Of a stretch of 64,000 nt of DNA, positions 1 to 11,062 are shown piece after piece. This stretch comes from Halomonas salipaludis (lineage in GTDB: Bacteria > Pseudomonadota > Gammaproteobacteria > Pseudomonadales > Halomonadaceae). Below the pieces are notes generated by a model, which was given only the letters and a program-made list of their open reading frames with translations, did no database searches and was not told the DNA's origin. Both the position numbers and the translations under genes were made by a program. The stretch covers positions 62,001-126,000 of the forward strand of contig NZ_NSKB01000003.1 of assembly GCF_002286975.1 (NCBI RefSeq), given 5' to 3'. Numbering within the stretch: position 1 is the first letter of the stretch; every line of letters begins with the position of its first letter.

Positions 1-1017
1 GGACGCGACCGCCCTAAAGGACGGGGATTCCCAATTCAACGAGTTTCTATCCGCGCGCCCCGTGCGGGACGCGACACGATACGCTCAGGATTGGGTCAAA
101 CACCACATTGTTTCTATCCGCGCGCCCCGTGCGGGACGCGACGGGGTTTTTTATTGCCCGCACAATCCTAATAGTCAGGTTTCTATCCGCGCGCCCCGTG
201 CGGGACGCGACACCTACGTCATGGCGTCTAATCGTCACGATATGCCCTGTTTCTATCCGCGCGCCCCGTGCGGGACGCGACAGCTTACACTGTGCCCCGA
301 CGGCGGGGCGTGTAAGTTTCTATCCGCGCGCCCCGTGCGGGACGCGACGGCCGAGTTCTTAGCCAGGCGGTGGAGGATGGCTTGTTTCTATCCGCGCGCC
401 CCGTGCGGGACGCGACACCGGGCTAAGGTGAAATAATGGCGGTCCTAATTGTTTCTATCCGCGCGCCCCGTGCGGGACGCGACACAGTGGTTCGGGGCAG
501 TGCCTGATTATGTGGACGTTTCTATCCGCGCGCCCCGTGCGGGACGCGACCGTCGATCTGATCAGCCGGGTTGTCGCCAGGGTTGTTTCTATCCGCGCGC
601 CCCGTGCGGGACGCGACCGCATGAAGGGCTGGGCGGGATGGTTCCTGTTGCCGTTTCTATCCGCGCGCCCCGTGCGGGACGCGACAATAGCATGAGGCGC
701 GTAAGGCGTGCTAGGGGTTGTTTCTATCCGCGCGCCCCGTGCGGGACGCGACACGTCCGATAGTTGGGGCCTCGCCTGAGTATGCGTTTCTATCCGCGCG
801 CCCCGTGCGGGACGCGACGAGGATTAAGCCCATCCTCCACCGCCTGGCTAAGTTTCTATCCGCGCGCCCCGTGCGGGACGCGACATGGCTGGCGCGACCC
901 TTGCGGTAGATGGCGCGGTTTCTATCCGCGCGCCCCGTGCGGGACGCGACTCTTCTGTAGTGAGCAATCTCACCGTGTCCGACTGTTTCTATCCGCGCGC
1001 CCCGTGCGGGACGCGAC
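1..1017 (-). CRISPR. Type I-C CRISPR array (15 full repeats plus one cut repeat)
   Basis: Fifteen identical 33-bp repeats start at 43, 110, 179, 249, 316, 384, 451, 518, 585, 653, 720, 786, 852, 918 and 985. The last 9 bases of another repeat lie at 1-9, so the array continues beyond the left edge. Spacers are 33-37 nt. In crRNA sense (minus strand) the repeat has stem CGCGTCCC / GGGGCGCG around loop GCAC and ends in the handle CGGATAGAAAC, the usual I-C form. Transcription is inferred to be leftward, because the leader and cas genes lie to the right; 985-1017 is then the leader-proximal repeat. No repeat is degenerate in the visible part, so the terminal repeat is outside the window. Two spacers (349-383 and 819-851) share 22 nt in opposite orientation. 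Confidence 0.98.
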
Positions 1018-1204
1018 TGCTCCTTTATAACGCATTGAAATACCGATCAAAATGGGCAGCATCTTGCGAAACTGCCAAAGTAACGCAGGGAAAGCACCCA
1101 TCAGCCGGCTGATAAATCTAAAAATCTTTCAAAATCATATTATTAAAGAGCCGCGAACCCACCGGGAAAGTGCCAGACACTATGGGTTCGCAAGACTAAG
1201 GAAA
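1018..1204 (-). promoter_or_regulatory. CRISPR leader
   Basis: This 187-nt gap lies between the leader-proximal repeat and the end of cas2. It is much more AT-rich than its surroundings (runs such as TAAATCTAAAAATCTTTC at about 1113-1130) and has no convincing ORF. Position and composition fit the leader that carries the array promoter and the spacer-integration signals. No clear -35/-10 pair can be assigned by eye. Confidence 0.8.
1153..1191. repeat. 9-bp inverted repeat at the leader/cas2 boundary
   Basis: GCGAACCCA (1153-1161) and TGGGTTCGC (1183-1191) are perfect inverted repeats separated by 21 nt, just downstream of the cas2 stop codon. They could form a hairpin in the cas transcript or a protein-binding palindrome. 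My recollection is that a similar GCGAACC...GGTTCGC element occurs near leaders of other I-C loci, but I could not check this here. Confidence 0.6.
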
Positions 1205-1495
1205 TCAGAAAACGAGCGGGCCGTTCATATCCAAGGCAGGCTTGGCGCCGATATGCTCGATTCGATTCTTCCAGTTCCTGCCCAGGAAATAGAAACGCAG
1301 GCTGTCGACTTCATCATCGATCAGGTCGATCAACCGCTGTCGCAAGCGCACCCATTGGTCGGGATCGACCTCGATCTCGAATACCGAGAATTGCACTCGT
1401 TGCCCGACATCTCGGCAAGCCTTGGCAACACGGCGCAGTCGCCCCTCGCCGCCATCGGAAGAAGTGCTGACATCGTAGCTGACCAGAACCATCAT
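1205..1495 (-). CDS. cas2: CRISPR-associated endoribonuclease/integration subunit Cas2
   Basis: This 96-residue protein has the usual Cas2 length. It starts with the hydrophobic first strand MMVLVSYDV, whose Asp8 corresponds to the conserved Cas2 aspartate. Cas2 dimers bridge two Cas1 dimers to form the integrase that inserts new spacers at the leader-repeat junction. The gene is last in the cas operon and lies 21 nt after cas1, with AAGGAGA as ribosome binding site in that gap. It is followed directly by the leader. Two ATG codons are adjacent at the start; the first is used here. Confidence 0.95.
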   Translation of the reverse strand: MMVLVSYDVSTSSDGGEGRLRRVAKACRDVGQRVQFSVFEIEVDPDQWVRLRQRLIDLIDDEVDSLRFYFLGRNWKNRIEHIGAKPALDMNGPLVF

Positions 1496-1516
1496 CGCGG
1501 CACTCTCCTTATCGGA

Positions 1517-2566
1517 TCACTTCCACAGGAAGGGTGGGTAGGCATCCAGATCGCCGCGCAGATGGCGCGCCAGCAATTGCGCCTGCAGAATCGGCAGCAT
1601 GCCTATTGGCGCCTTCTCGCCAATAAAGGCATGGTTGAGCTCTTCACGCTTCCGCTCCTGATAGGCAGTCAGTACGGTCTTGCGCGCATCGTCAGTCAGT
1701 ACCACGCCGCCACTTTCAGCAACCGTGAAATCCTTCTCCCGAAGCTGGCGACGATTGACTAGAGACAGCGCCAGTCGGTCCCCCAGCAGCGGCCTGAACT
1801 CCTCAGCCAGGTCGAGTGCCAAGCTGGGTCGCCCAGGCCGGTCGCGGTGCAGGAACCCTACCGCAGGGTCCAGTCCAACGCTTTCCAGCGCCGAACGGCA
1901 GTCGTGGGTCAGCAGCGTATAAAGAAAGGACAGCAGAGCATTGATGCGATCACGCGGAGGGCGGCGATTGCGGCCAGTGAAGCGGAAAGCTTCACCGTCA
2001 TTACGAACAAGGCTATCGAAGACGCTGAAATAGACCTGCGCAGCCTCACCTTCAAGGCCTCGCAATCCATTGGTCAGAGGTTCTCGCAGCAGGTCGCGTG
2101 CGATTCTGCTCAGGCGAGTACACGCCCTATCCAATCCTTCGCGCTCAGCCGGGGCCAGCTTGCTGCCATAGTCACGCAGCCCCCTAGAGATTACCGCTCG
2201 TTGATTGTGCACCTTGCCGATCAACACGCCACGGACGATGGCAGCACACCCGACTTCGTCATCACTGGTGCGGTACTGGGTGCGCCTCAACAGCACGTTG
2301 CCGGATACCGGCCCTTCAATACGTGCGAGGAACTTACCATTGGACGACAAGTGAGTGATGGTAACCCCCTGCTCAGCACAGAACCCCATCAGCGGTGGCG
2401 ATACCAGCACCCTGCCGAAACACACCAGCGACTCGAGCATATGGATGGGCAGTCGTGCTCGCTCCTTCCCCTCGACGTTCATGACCACGTTGGCCCCATC
2501 TTTTCTGAGCCAGGCTCCTTCGGTGGTGATGTAGAGCGTATTGAGCTGACGGCGCATGCTATTCAC
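1517..2566 (-). CDS. cas1: CRISPR-associated endonuclease Cas1 (type I-C)
   Basis: Cas1, 349 residues, is the metal-dependent integrase of spacer acquisition. The C-terminal helical domain shows the expected acidic and histidine ligands: Glu in LEGEAAQVYF, His in GFLHRDRPGRPS and Asp in ALDLAEEFRP. The N-terminal part (about residues 1-90) is the beta-rich dimerisation domain. The start overlaps the cas4 stop in an ATGA arrangement, which implies translational coupling and supports this start; a second Met three residues on is possible. It should work with Cas2 and the adjacent Cas4. Confidence 0.95.
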   Translation of the reverse strand: MNSMRRQLNTLYITTEGAWLRKDGANVVMNVEGKERARLPIHMLESLVCFGRVLVSPPLMGFCAEQGVTITHLSSNGKFLARIEGPVSGNVLLRRTQYRTSDDEVGCAAIVRGVLIGKVHNQRAVISRGLRDYGSKLAPAEREGLDRACTRLSRIARDLLREPLTNGLRGLEGEAAQVYFSVFDSLVRNDGEAFRFTGRNRRPPRDRINALLSFLYTLLTHDCRSALESVGLDPAVGFLHRDRPGRPSLALDLAEEFRPLLGDRLALSLVNRRQLREKDFTVAESGGVVLTDDARKTVLTAYQERKREELNHAFIGEKAPIGMLPILQAQLLARHLRGDLDAYPPFLWK

Positions 2567-3201
2567 TCATCCAGAGATTGAATTTGACGCGCCAGCCAGC
2601 GGCCTGCCGAGCGCTGCTTGCCCATTACTTGCGGTTGGCAGGCATCGATCAGCGAGCAGTGGTCGCAGCGCTTGGGCTCATAGGTAGCGACTGGTGTATG
2701 GTTGCTATCGAAGAGATCACGCGTCTCGGCGATGACTCGCAGGGTCAGTCCCCGCAGCTCGTCGTCGAACGCGACGGCCTTGCGCCGCCGCGTCTTGCCA
2801 TAGTAGAGCGCACCCTGCTCGATCAAGACACCCAGCATCTCTTCCAGACACAGAGCCTGAGCGCACAACTGCACCTCATCGGCGCGATGGGCCTTGGGCC
2901 GACCACGCTTGTACTCGATGGGCCGGACCACTGTGGGTTGCTGGGACTCATCGAACTCGACAACATCGGCAACCCCGGTCAATTCCAGCGCCTCACTGGC
3001 CAGCGGAAGTGCCATGGCGGTATGGATGCCCCGTCGACGCTCATGACCCAGGTGGTCGGCACGCTCATGGAGGATGCGCCCTTCCGCCGTATAGCGGTTT
3101 TCCGCCCACTGCTGTTCGAGGTGGATCAGCGCGCACTGGCGCGGACAGAACAGCATGTGCTGCAGTGCCGAGAGCGGGATCAGGCGAACGTCATCCTCCA
3201 T
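2563..3201 (-). CDS. cas4: CRISPR-associated exonuclease Cas4
   Basis: Cas4, 212 residues, is a RecB-like nuclease with an iron-sulfur cluster. In type I-C it trims prespacers and selects those with the right PAM before Cas1-Cas2 integration. Visible motifs are an early FCPRQC, nuclease motifs GVADVVEF and IEYKRG, and a C-terminal cysteine cluster CDHC...C. The gene starts 9 nt after cas7 and overlaps cas1 by 4 nt. Cas4 linked to Cas1 is consistent with the TTC PAM that can be read inside one spacer of this array. Confidence 0.95.
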   Translation of the reverse strand: MEDDVRLIPLSALQHMLFCPRQCALIHLEQQWAENRYTAEGRILHERADHLGHERRRGIHTAMALPLASEALELTGVADVVEFDESQQPTVVRPIEYKRGRPKAHRADEVQLCAQALCLEEMLGVLIEQGALYYGKTRRRKAVAFDDELRGLTLRVIAETRDLFDSNHTPVATYEPKRCDHCSLIDACQPQVMGKQRSAGRWLARQIQSLDE

Positions 3202-3210
3202 CCCATTCGC

Positions 3211-4076
3211 CTACAGCTTCTCATCGACGCTGACACCGGCCGGTAAGGCCTCGGCATCGACAGAGACGCGATAGTCGCTGTAGTGACGAGCCGGGGTATC
3301 CTCCTCGCCTTCAACACGCTCGACTTTCACGCTATCGAACAGGACATGCGCTGGCGCATTGCCCATCGGGTGATCATGCTTGAAGACAATCAGCTTGCGT
3401 GTCGACATCTCGCCGCGGGCGGCGGAGCGGTCATGCTCGAACATATTGATCAGCGCACGCCACAACAGCTCAAGATCGTCTTCGGAGAAACCAGTACGTT
3501 CGGCGAGCTTGGCCGATATGTAGCCATGGGCGCGATAGAGGCCATAGGGGATGATGTGCTTACGGCCCATGGTACGCTCCTTCTCGAGATCGCGCTCATT
3601 GGTGACCGCCATGCGGGTTATCGAAACCTCCATCGGCACTACCGGGTCAATGGAGCTGGCAAAGGCCATCTGTACCGGACCACGCACCTGGCCGGAGTTG
3701 ACCTCGGTGGTCATCACCGCACCGAAGGTGCGTACGTCGAAGAAGTTCCGACACATCCACTCGGTCAGTGCACGAGCCTTTTCCACCTCCTTGGGCAACT
3801 TCTTCGGCTCGGGCTTGATATCGAGCGCATCGTAGGCCTTCTTGTGCTGGTTGTTGAGCACCGACTTTTCTTGCATATAGATGGCGTAGCCGGCGTCAAC
3901 GTCCTTCTCCAGGGCAACGTAGTTACGGATCTTGCGCTTGAGACAGACATCGGTCACCAGGCCCTGGTTGGTCTCCGGATCGAGTCGTGGCAGATTGCCG
4001 GCATCCGGATCACCATTGGGATTGCCATTGGTGACGTCGAACAGCAGCACGAATTCGTAACGATTGGCGATAGCAC

Positions 4077-4080
<4 letters not shown>
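3211..4080 (-). CDS. cas7: Cascade backbone protein Cas7 (Csd2 type)
   Basis: Cas7/Csd2, 289 residues, forms the helical filament that holds the crRNA spacer in the I-C surveillance complex. The N-terminal block [15 protein letters not shown] followed by [11 protein letters not shown] is typical of the Csd2/Csh2 RAMP family. The middle [15 protein letters not shown] segment and the basic C-terminal half also match the family. It overlaps cas8c by 4 nt (ATGA), so the effector genes appear coupled and roughly stoichiometrically controlled. Confidence 0.95.
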
Positions 4081-6812
<2,732 letters not shown>

Positions 6813-6874
6813 GGCCTGCTCTCAGCTCAATATGGCTAAAGACAAGGCTAGCTCCACTCCACAGATTTTTCCAA

Positions 6875-6898
6875 TTCCTATCGGTTGTAGTTACCACG
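6875..6898 (+). promoter_or_regulatory. Predicted Cascade target: TTC PAM plus protospacer matching the pseudo-spacer
   Basis: TTC at 6875-6877 is followed by CTATCGGTTGTAGTTACCACG. The pseudo-spacer of the crRNA-like RNA is CTATCGGTTGTACTTACTGTT. Positions 1-12 and 14-17 are identical and the last four differ, so the seed is fully matched but pairing is too short for a normal cleavage target. The site overlaps the 3' end of cas3 and touches a possible minus-strand -35 (TTGGAA, 6874-6869) for the small ORF. Cascade bound here would be expected to block leftward transcription. Confidence 0.7.
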
Positions 6899-9122
6899 TA
6901 AGATTCTCAGCCTTCATGAAGGTAGGCTCACTCCAGTTCAGCCCTAGCCACTCGTCATAAAGATCTTCGTTGACCAACATCATGAATTGCTCACCAAATT
7001 TGTCGGGCTCGACAGCTGCGATGGCGCCGACCCGCTCCAGTACGGTGAAGCCCTGCTGCGGCACTTGCACCGTATAGGGCTGCAGCTTGCGGGCGATCCC
7101 CCCTACCCCCTCGGCATACGCCAGCTCTTTCAGAGCAGCGCGGGCAATACCGTCTTTATCAATGGGAATGATCACGGCACGCTGGTTGTTCTCGATCATG
7201 CGGAATTTCTGTTCGAGGGTATCGAATGGCAACCCTTCGATACGGCCATCTTCAACCAGCTTCAGCAAGCCATGCTTATCCAGCTCTTGGGGTCCTTGCT
7301 GCCAGTACAGCAATCTGAAATAGGCCTCTATCGCCGCCAACGACAGTGGATCGTCACCGTGGTGCCTGAGCGCTTCCCGAGTCACCTGTGCAAACTTCTT
7401 GAGCTCGGGTGGAGGTTCCCAGTCATCGTTGCCGGTGGCGAAAATGGCGACCTCACTATCTGAGGCGTTTCGGCGCCCTTCTCGATTGCATCGCCCTGCC
7501 GCCTGTGCGATGGAGTCCAGTCCTGCCTCGGCGCGTAATACGCGCGGGAAGTCAACATCGACGCCAGCCTCTATCAGCGATGTCGAAATGACCCGACAGG
7601 GCTGGCCAGCTTCTAGGACCTGACGTATCTCGGCCAATACCCGGCGCCGATGCACGGCATACATCGAGGTGGTGAGGTGATAGGCGCCAGGCTGATCTGC
7701 TATCGACTCGAACAGCGCCCGAGCATGACGACGGTTATTGACGATACACAGTACCTGCTCGGTGGCGAGCAGCTCGTCGCGCAGCGTCTCATCGCCAAGC
7801 GTGCCGATATGGCGCACGGAAACGCGCTTGAGGTCGCGATAAAGCTTGTTGGGGCATTTCGCAAGTTCGCGCATGCCCCGAAAGCCACCCTGGAAGCTGC
7901 GCTCGGGATCGTCGGTTTCGGCCAGCGCTGGCTGGGTCGCCGTGCACAGAACGACACTGGCGCGATAGTTCAGCGCCAGTTCGTCCAGTGCCGCCACGCT
8001 GGGACGCAGCAGCGGCAAGGGCATGGTCTGTGCCTCGTCTAGGATCACCACGCTGCCCGCGATATTGTGCAGCTTGCGGCAGCGCGAGGTCTTGGCGGCA
8101 AACAGGCTCTCGAAGAACTGCACCGCCGTGGTGACGATGATCGGTGCATCCCAGTTCTCGCTGTCGCGGCGAAGCTTGTCGATGCTATGGCGGTCACGCT
8201 GATTGCCGCCATCGAAGGCACTGTGATGCTCCAGCACCGCTGCCTCGCCATGCTCCCCCAAGGCATCGCGAAACACCGCAGCGTTCTGCTCGACGATACT
8301 GGTGAACGGAATCACGTAGATCACCCGATCCATGCCGTGAGCAATGGCATGATCGAGAGCGAAAGCCAGCGAGGCCAGCGTCTTGCCCCCACCGGTCGGC
8401 ACTGTCAGTGAAAACCTGCCAGGCGGCAGCTCGGCTTGAGCGCGAACATGGGAGAGGATCTCACCACGCAGGCGATTGACGTCGCTATCTGCCTTGAAGG
8501 TGGCCAAGCGCTTATCGAGGGCATCACGCAACACTTCCAGCGGCGGCCCGCCACCACGTGCATGGGGCACGCCTTTTTCGTGCACTGCATAGAAGGCCTC
8601 GGTATCGACAAAGTCGGCATCGACCAGGCAGGAAAACAGCATCCTCGCCAGAAAGGCATACTGAAAGAACGCCCTGTCGCGGTGCTGCTGAAAGTGTGCC
8701 GGGGGCAACAGATTTCGGGGAAGCGTTATCTCTTGTTGCCACACCGTATCGAGCGGGGGCAAGTCAGCTTCCAGGCGGCTCTGCAGTGGCGTGCGCTCAC
8801 CAATATCTCGTCCATTGGCCAGCCCTGCATGGTGGCCAGCAATTAAGTAGGCGAGCAGGTGGCCAAGCTGGGAGTATTTCTCAATGGCGATATGGGCGCC
8901 AGCCGTAGAGTGATCGACTCGCTCTGGAGAGCCTTCCAGGCGGCGCTGGAAGGGTGCGGTGTACTTACCAAGGTCGTGGAGTAGGCCCGCTGCCTCGCCC
9001 CATGGGCCTGCATCGAAGCGATCCGCGCGTTCCGCGGCAAGCTTCGCCACAGTGCTCAAGTGGCTCTCGAGTGTCTGCCAGCGAGATTTACCCTCATCTG
9101 GAAGAGAGTGTGCGTAAAACAT
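6891..9122 (-). CDS. cas3: CRISPR nuclease-helicase Cas3 (HD-DExH)
   Basis: Cas3, 743 residues, is recruited by target-bound Cascade and degrades DNA. The N-terminal HD nuclease (about 1-230) shows LLHDLGKY, VDHSTAGA and LIAGHHAGL. The helicase part has Walker A TGGGKTLAS, motif II ILDEAQTMP, motif III CTATQPAL and motif VI AAGRCNREGR. Length and the single HD-helicase chain fit type I-C. It is the first gene of the cas operon. Downstream, the operon is interrupted by a 349-nt gap before cas5, unlike the 4-nt overlaps within the rest of the effector genes. Confidence 0.96.
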   Translation of the reverse strand: MFYAHSLPDEGKSRWQTLESHLSTVAKLAAERADRFDAGPWGEAAGLLHDLGKYTAPFQRRLEGSPERVDHSTAGAHIAIEKYSQLGHLLAYLIAGHHAGLANGRDIGERTPLQSRLEADLPPLDTVWQQEITLPRNLLPPAHFQQHRDRAFFQYAFLARMLFSCLVDADFVDTEAFYAVHEKGVPHARGGGPPLEVLRDALDKRLATFKADSDVNRLRGEILSHVRAQAELPPGRFSLTVPTGGGKTLASLAFALDHAIAHGMDRVIYVIPFTSIVEQNAAVFRDALGEHGEAAVLEHHSAFDGGNQRDRHSIDKLRRDSENWDAPIIVTTAVQFFESLFAAKTSRCRKLHNIAGSVVILDEAQTMPLPLLRPSVAALDELALNYRASVVLCTATQPALAETDDPERSFQGGFRGMRELAKCPNKLYRDLKRVSVRHIGTLGDETLRDELLATEQVLCIVNNRRHARALFESIADQPGAYHLTTSMYAVHRRRVLAEIRQVLEAGQPCRVISTSLIEAGVDVDFPRVLRAEAGLDSIAQAAGRCNREGRRNASDSEVAIFATGNDDWEPPPELKKFAQVTREALRHHGDDPLSLAAIEAYFRLLYWQQGPQELDKHGLLKLVEDGRIEGLPFDTLEQKFRMIENNQRAVIIPIDKDGIARAALKELAYAEGVGGIARKLQPYTVQVPQQGFTVLERVGAIAAVEPDKFGEQFMMLVNEDLYDEWLGLNWSEPTFMKAENLTW

Positions 9123-9337
9123 ATAACCCTGCGCTTTTTTTATATGTCTTGTAGCTAAGCACTCTTAATCCAACGTTGCCACTCGTTCTTTCAACCCTGC
9201 TACTTATCCACAGCCACCCTGACCCTCCCCACCTTCGCCCGCCCTGCTAGGCTGAATCGCCATCCTTTCCCCCACCTTGCATCCCCCCACTCCACCTCAG
9301 TACGGTTATTGATTGAACATTCAACAAAGGAGTCGCC
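9123..9337. other. Divergent intergenic region, cas3 / glycerophosphodiesterase
   Basis: These 215 nt separate divergent genes and must hold the cas operon promoter on the minus strand. An AT-rich stretch just upstream of the cas3 start (CATATAAAAA on the minus strand, about 9145-9136) could supply a -10, but no good -35 is seen. On the plus strand AAAGGAG precedes the next gene. No other structure was seen. Confidence 0.6.
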
Positions 9338-10288
9338 ATGCGTTTCACCCAGAGCCGCTTTTCGCGCGTCAGCCTGCCCTTCGCTTTGCTCGGCGGCGGT
9401 GCCTTGCTACTGCCGCTCTCCGTGCAGGCGGATGCCCTGCAGCAGCAGCTGGATGATCTGCAGGACTTTCAGGTGATCGCCCACCGCGGTGCCAGCGGGC
9501 ACGCGCCGGAGCAGACCCTGCCGGCGCTGGAGCTGGCCCATGAGATGGGGGTCGACTACCTGGAGCTGGATATCCAGATGACCGCCGACGGCGAGCTGGT
9601 GGCCTTCCACGACGAGAGCCTCGACCGCGCCACCGACGGCGAAGGCGAGCTCAAGGATTTCACCCTGGAGGAGCTCAAGGCGCTGGATGCCGGTAGCTGG
9701 TTCAACCAGGCGTCGCCGGAGTATGCCGACGACGCCTTCGCCGGGGAGCGGATCCTGACCCTGGGCGAGGTCATCGAGCGCTTCGGCACCAGTGCCCGCT
9801 ACTACCTCGAGACCAAGTCGCCGGAACTCTATCCGGGTATTGAGGAGGCGCTGGTCGAGGAGCTGGAGGCCCACGGCCTGATCGAGGCCGGCGCGGCGGT
9901 GATCCAGTCGTTCAGCCAGCCGAGCCTGCTCGAGGTACAGGCGCTGAATGACGAGGTGCCGCTGGTACAGCTGGTGTGGTACTACCCGGAGGAGGACGGC
10001 GAGGAGCGCCTGGTGGAGTGGACCGGGGTGACGCAAGGGCCGAGCGAGATCGAGGATGCCGACTTCGCGGCGATCCGCGACTATGCCGTCGGCATCGGCA
10101 CCAACCTGACCTATGAAGACGAGCTGCAGGTGATCGATGCCGGCTTCGTCGAGCAGGCCCAGGCCAACGACCTGCTGGTGCACGTCTACACCATCAATGA
10201 GGAGGACGACATGCAGCTGCTGCTCGACTGGGGCGTCGACGGTATCTTCACCGACTTTCCCGACCGGCTCAACGCGCTGGTCGAGTAA
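9338..10288 (+). CDS. glpQ: Periplasmic glycerophosphodiester phosphodiesterase
   Basis: This 316-residue protein hydrolyses glycerophosphodiesters to glycerol-3-phosphate and an alcohol. A signal peptide ends near SVQADA (about residue 31). The GDPD catalytic motifs follow: HRGASG (His49, Arg50), Glu59 in PEQT, Glu77/Asp79 in YLELDIQ and HDESLDR at 92. The length fits secreted GlpQ, which carries an insertion relative to cytosolic UgpQ. It starts with a strong AAAGGAG site. With the Na/Pi symporter and PhoU-like gene downstream on the other strand it suggests local grouping of phosphorus genes. Confidence 0.9.
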   Translation: MRFTQSRFSRVSLPFALLGGGALLLPLSVQADALQQQLDDLQDFQVIAHRGASGHAPEQTLPALELAHEMGVDYLELDIQMTADGELVAFHDESLDRATDGEGELKDFTLEELKALDAGSWFNQASPEYADDAFAGERILTLGEVIERFGTSARYYLETKSPELYPGIEEALVEELEAHGLIEAGAAVIQSFSQPSLLEVQALNDEVPLVQLVWYYPEEDGEERLVEWTGVTQGPSEIEDADFAAIRDYAVGIGTNLTYEDELQVIDAGFVEQAQANDLLVHVYTINEEDDMQLLLDWGVDGIFTDFPDRLNALVE

Positions 10289-10311
10289 GCGAACGCTTAC
10301 TCACGATGCAA

Positions 10312-10335
10312 AGCGCCGCCTCCAGGGGCGGCGCT
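10312..10335 (-). terminator. Hairpin between convergent genes
   Basis: AGCGCCGCC (10312-10320) pairs with GGCGGCGCT (10327-10335) around a 6-nt loop, between the ends of two convergent genes. Only a short T run follows on the minus strand. A second palindrome, GAGTAAGCGAACGCTTACTC, overlaps the upstream stop codon at 10284-10303. Confidence 0.6.
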
Positions 10336-10353
10336 CGTATGTCGGGCGGGGCG

Positions 10354-11037
10354 TCACTCCGCCTCGTCGCCCTCGTCGTGATAGAAGTCGAGATCCTCGA
10401 GCTGGCCGACCACCGCGGTGGCGATATTGGCCAGGTGCGAGGCCACGCGCTTGTAGTGGCGCGCCAGCAGCGAGTAGGCCACCGCCTCGTGGAAGGCGAC
10501 CTGCTGGTCGTCCTTGAACAGCTCCTCGATCAGGTGGTCGCCCTGGGCGCGAATGCCACGCGCCATGGAGAGCACCTGGCGCGCCTTGGCCTCGTCGGAG
10601 TCGCGGGTGGCGCTGACCATCATGCCGAACATGCGGCCCATCTGCTCAGCCATGCCGTCCAGCGGCCCCTGGTAGCGCGGCACGTGGAAGCCCTCGCTAT
10701 AGAAGCTGCCCACCTCGAAGACGTTCTTGCAGTAGTCGCCGATGCGCTCGGCGTCCTTGGCCACGCTCATCAGCGCCAGGCAGATGGCCACGTCGTGGCC
10801 GGGATTGACGGTGAGGTGGCGCAGCACCTTGCGCCGAATCGAGCGCTCCAGCTCGTTGATCGCCTGGTCGCGGTCGTAGAGCGGCTGGCGCACCTCGTCG
10901 GCGGAGGCGGTGCTGTAGAGCACGTCGTTGGCACGGGCGAACATCCACTCGCCGTGCTCGAGCATGCTGGTGAGGTCCCCGAAGGCCTGGTCGAGGGTGT
11001 TCTCCGAGGTCAGGGCGGTATAGAGCTGTCGAAACAT
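10354..11037 (-). CDS. PhoU-domain protein partnered with the Na/Pi symporter
   Basis: This 227-residue helical protein carries PhoU-type repeats: an N-terminal part with REL-like helices (DRDQAINELERSIRRKVLRH, about 55-75) and a second bundle ending HYKRVASHLANIATAVVGQ. PhoU-domain proteins modulate phosphate uptake or the PhoR/PhoB signal. Its gene follows the Na/Pi symporter by only 25 nt, so it probably regulates that carrier rather than a Pst system, which is absent here. It is distinct in size from the C-terminal PhoU domain that is fused in many symporters of this family. Confidence 0.85.
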   Translation of the reverse strand: MFRQLYTALTSENTLDQAFGDLTSMLEHGEWMFARANDVLYSTASADEVRQPLYDRDQAINELERSIRRKVLRHLTVNPGHDVAICLALMSVAKDAERIGDYCKNVFEVGSFYSEGFHVPRYQGPLDGMAEQMGRMFGMMVSATRDSDEAKARQVLSMARGIRAQGDHLIEELFKDDQQVAFHEAVAYSLLARHYKRVASHLANIATAVVGQLEDLDFYHDEGDEAE

Positions 11038-11062
11038 GTGACGGTCTCCCGGTGGGCCGCGC

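Noticed and set aside
1-1017. Self-targeting by array spacers within this window
   Set aside because: I compared spacers with the rest of the window by eye and saw no long match; only the separate pseudo-spacer has a target here. A full search was not possible.
47-1112. Several ORFs of 60-124 codons inside the array
   Set aside because: They are translations of the 33-bp repeat (recurring FLSARPVRDAT or SIRAPRAGRD) and not genes.
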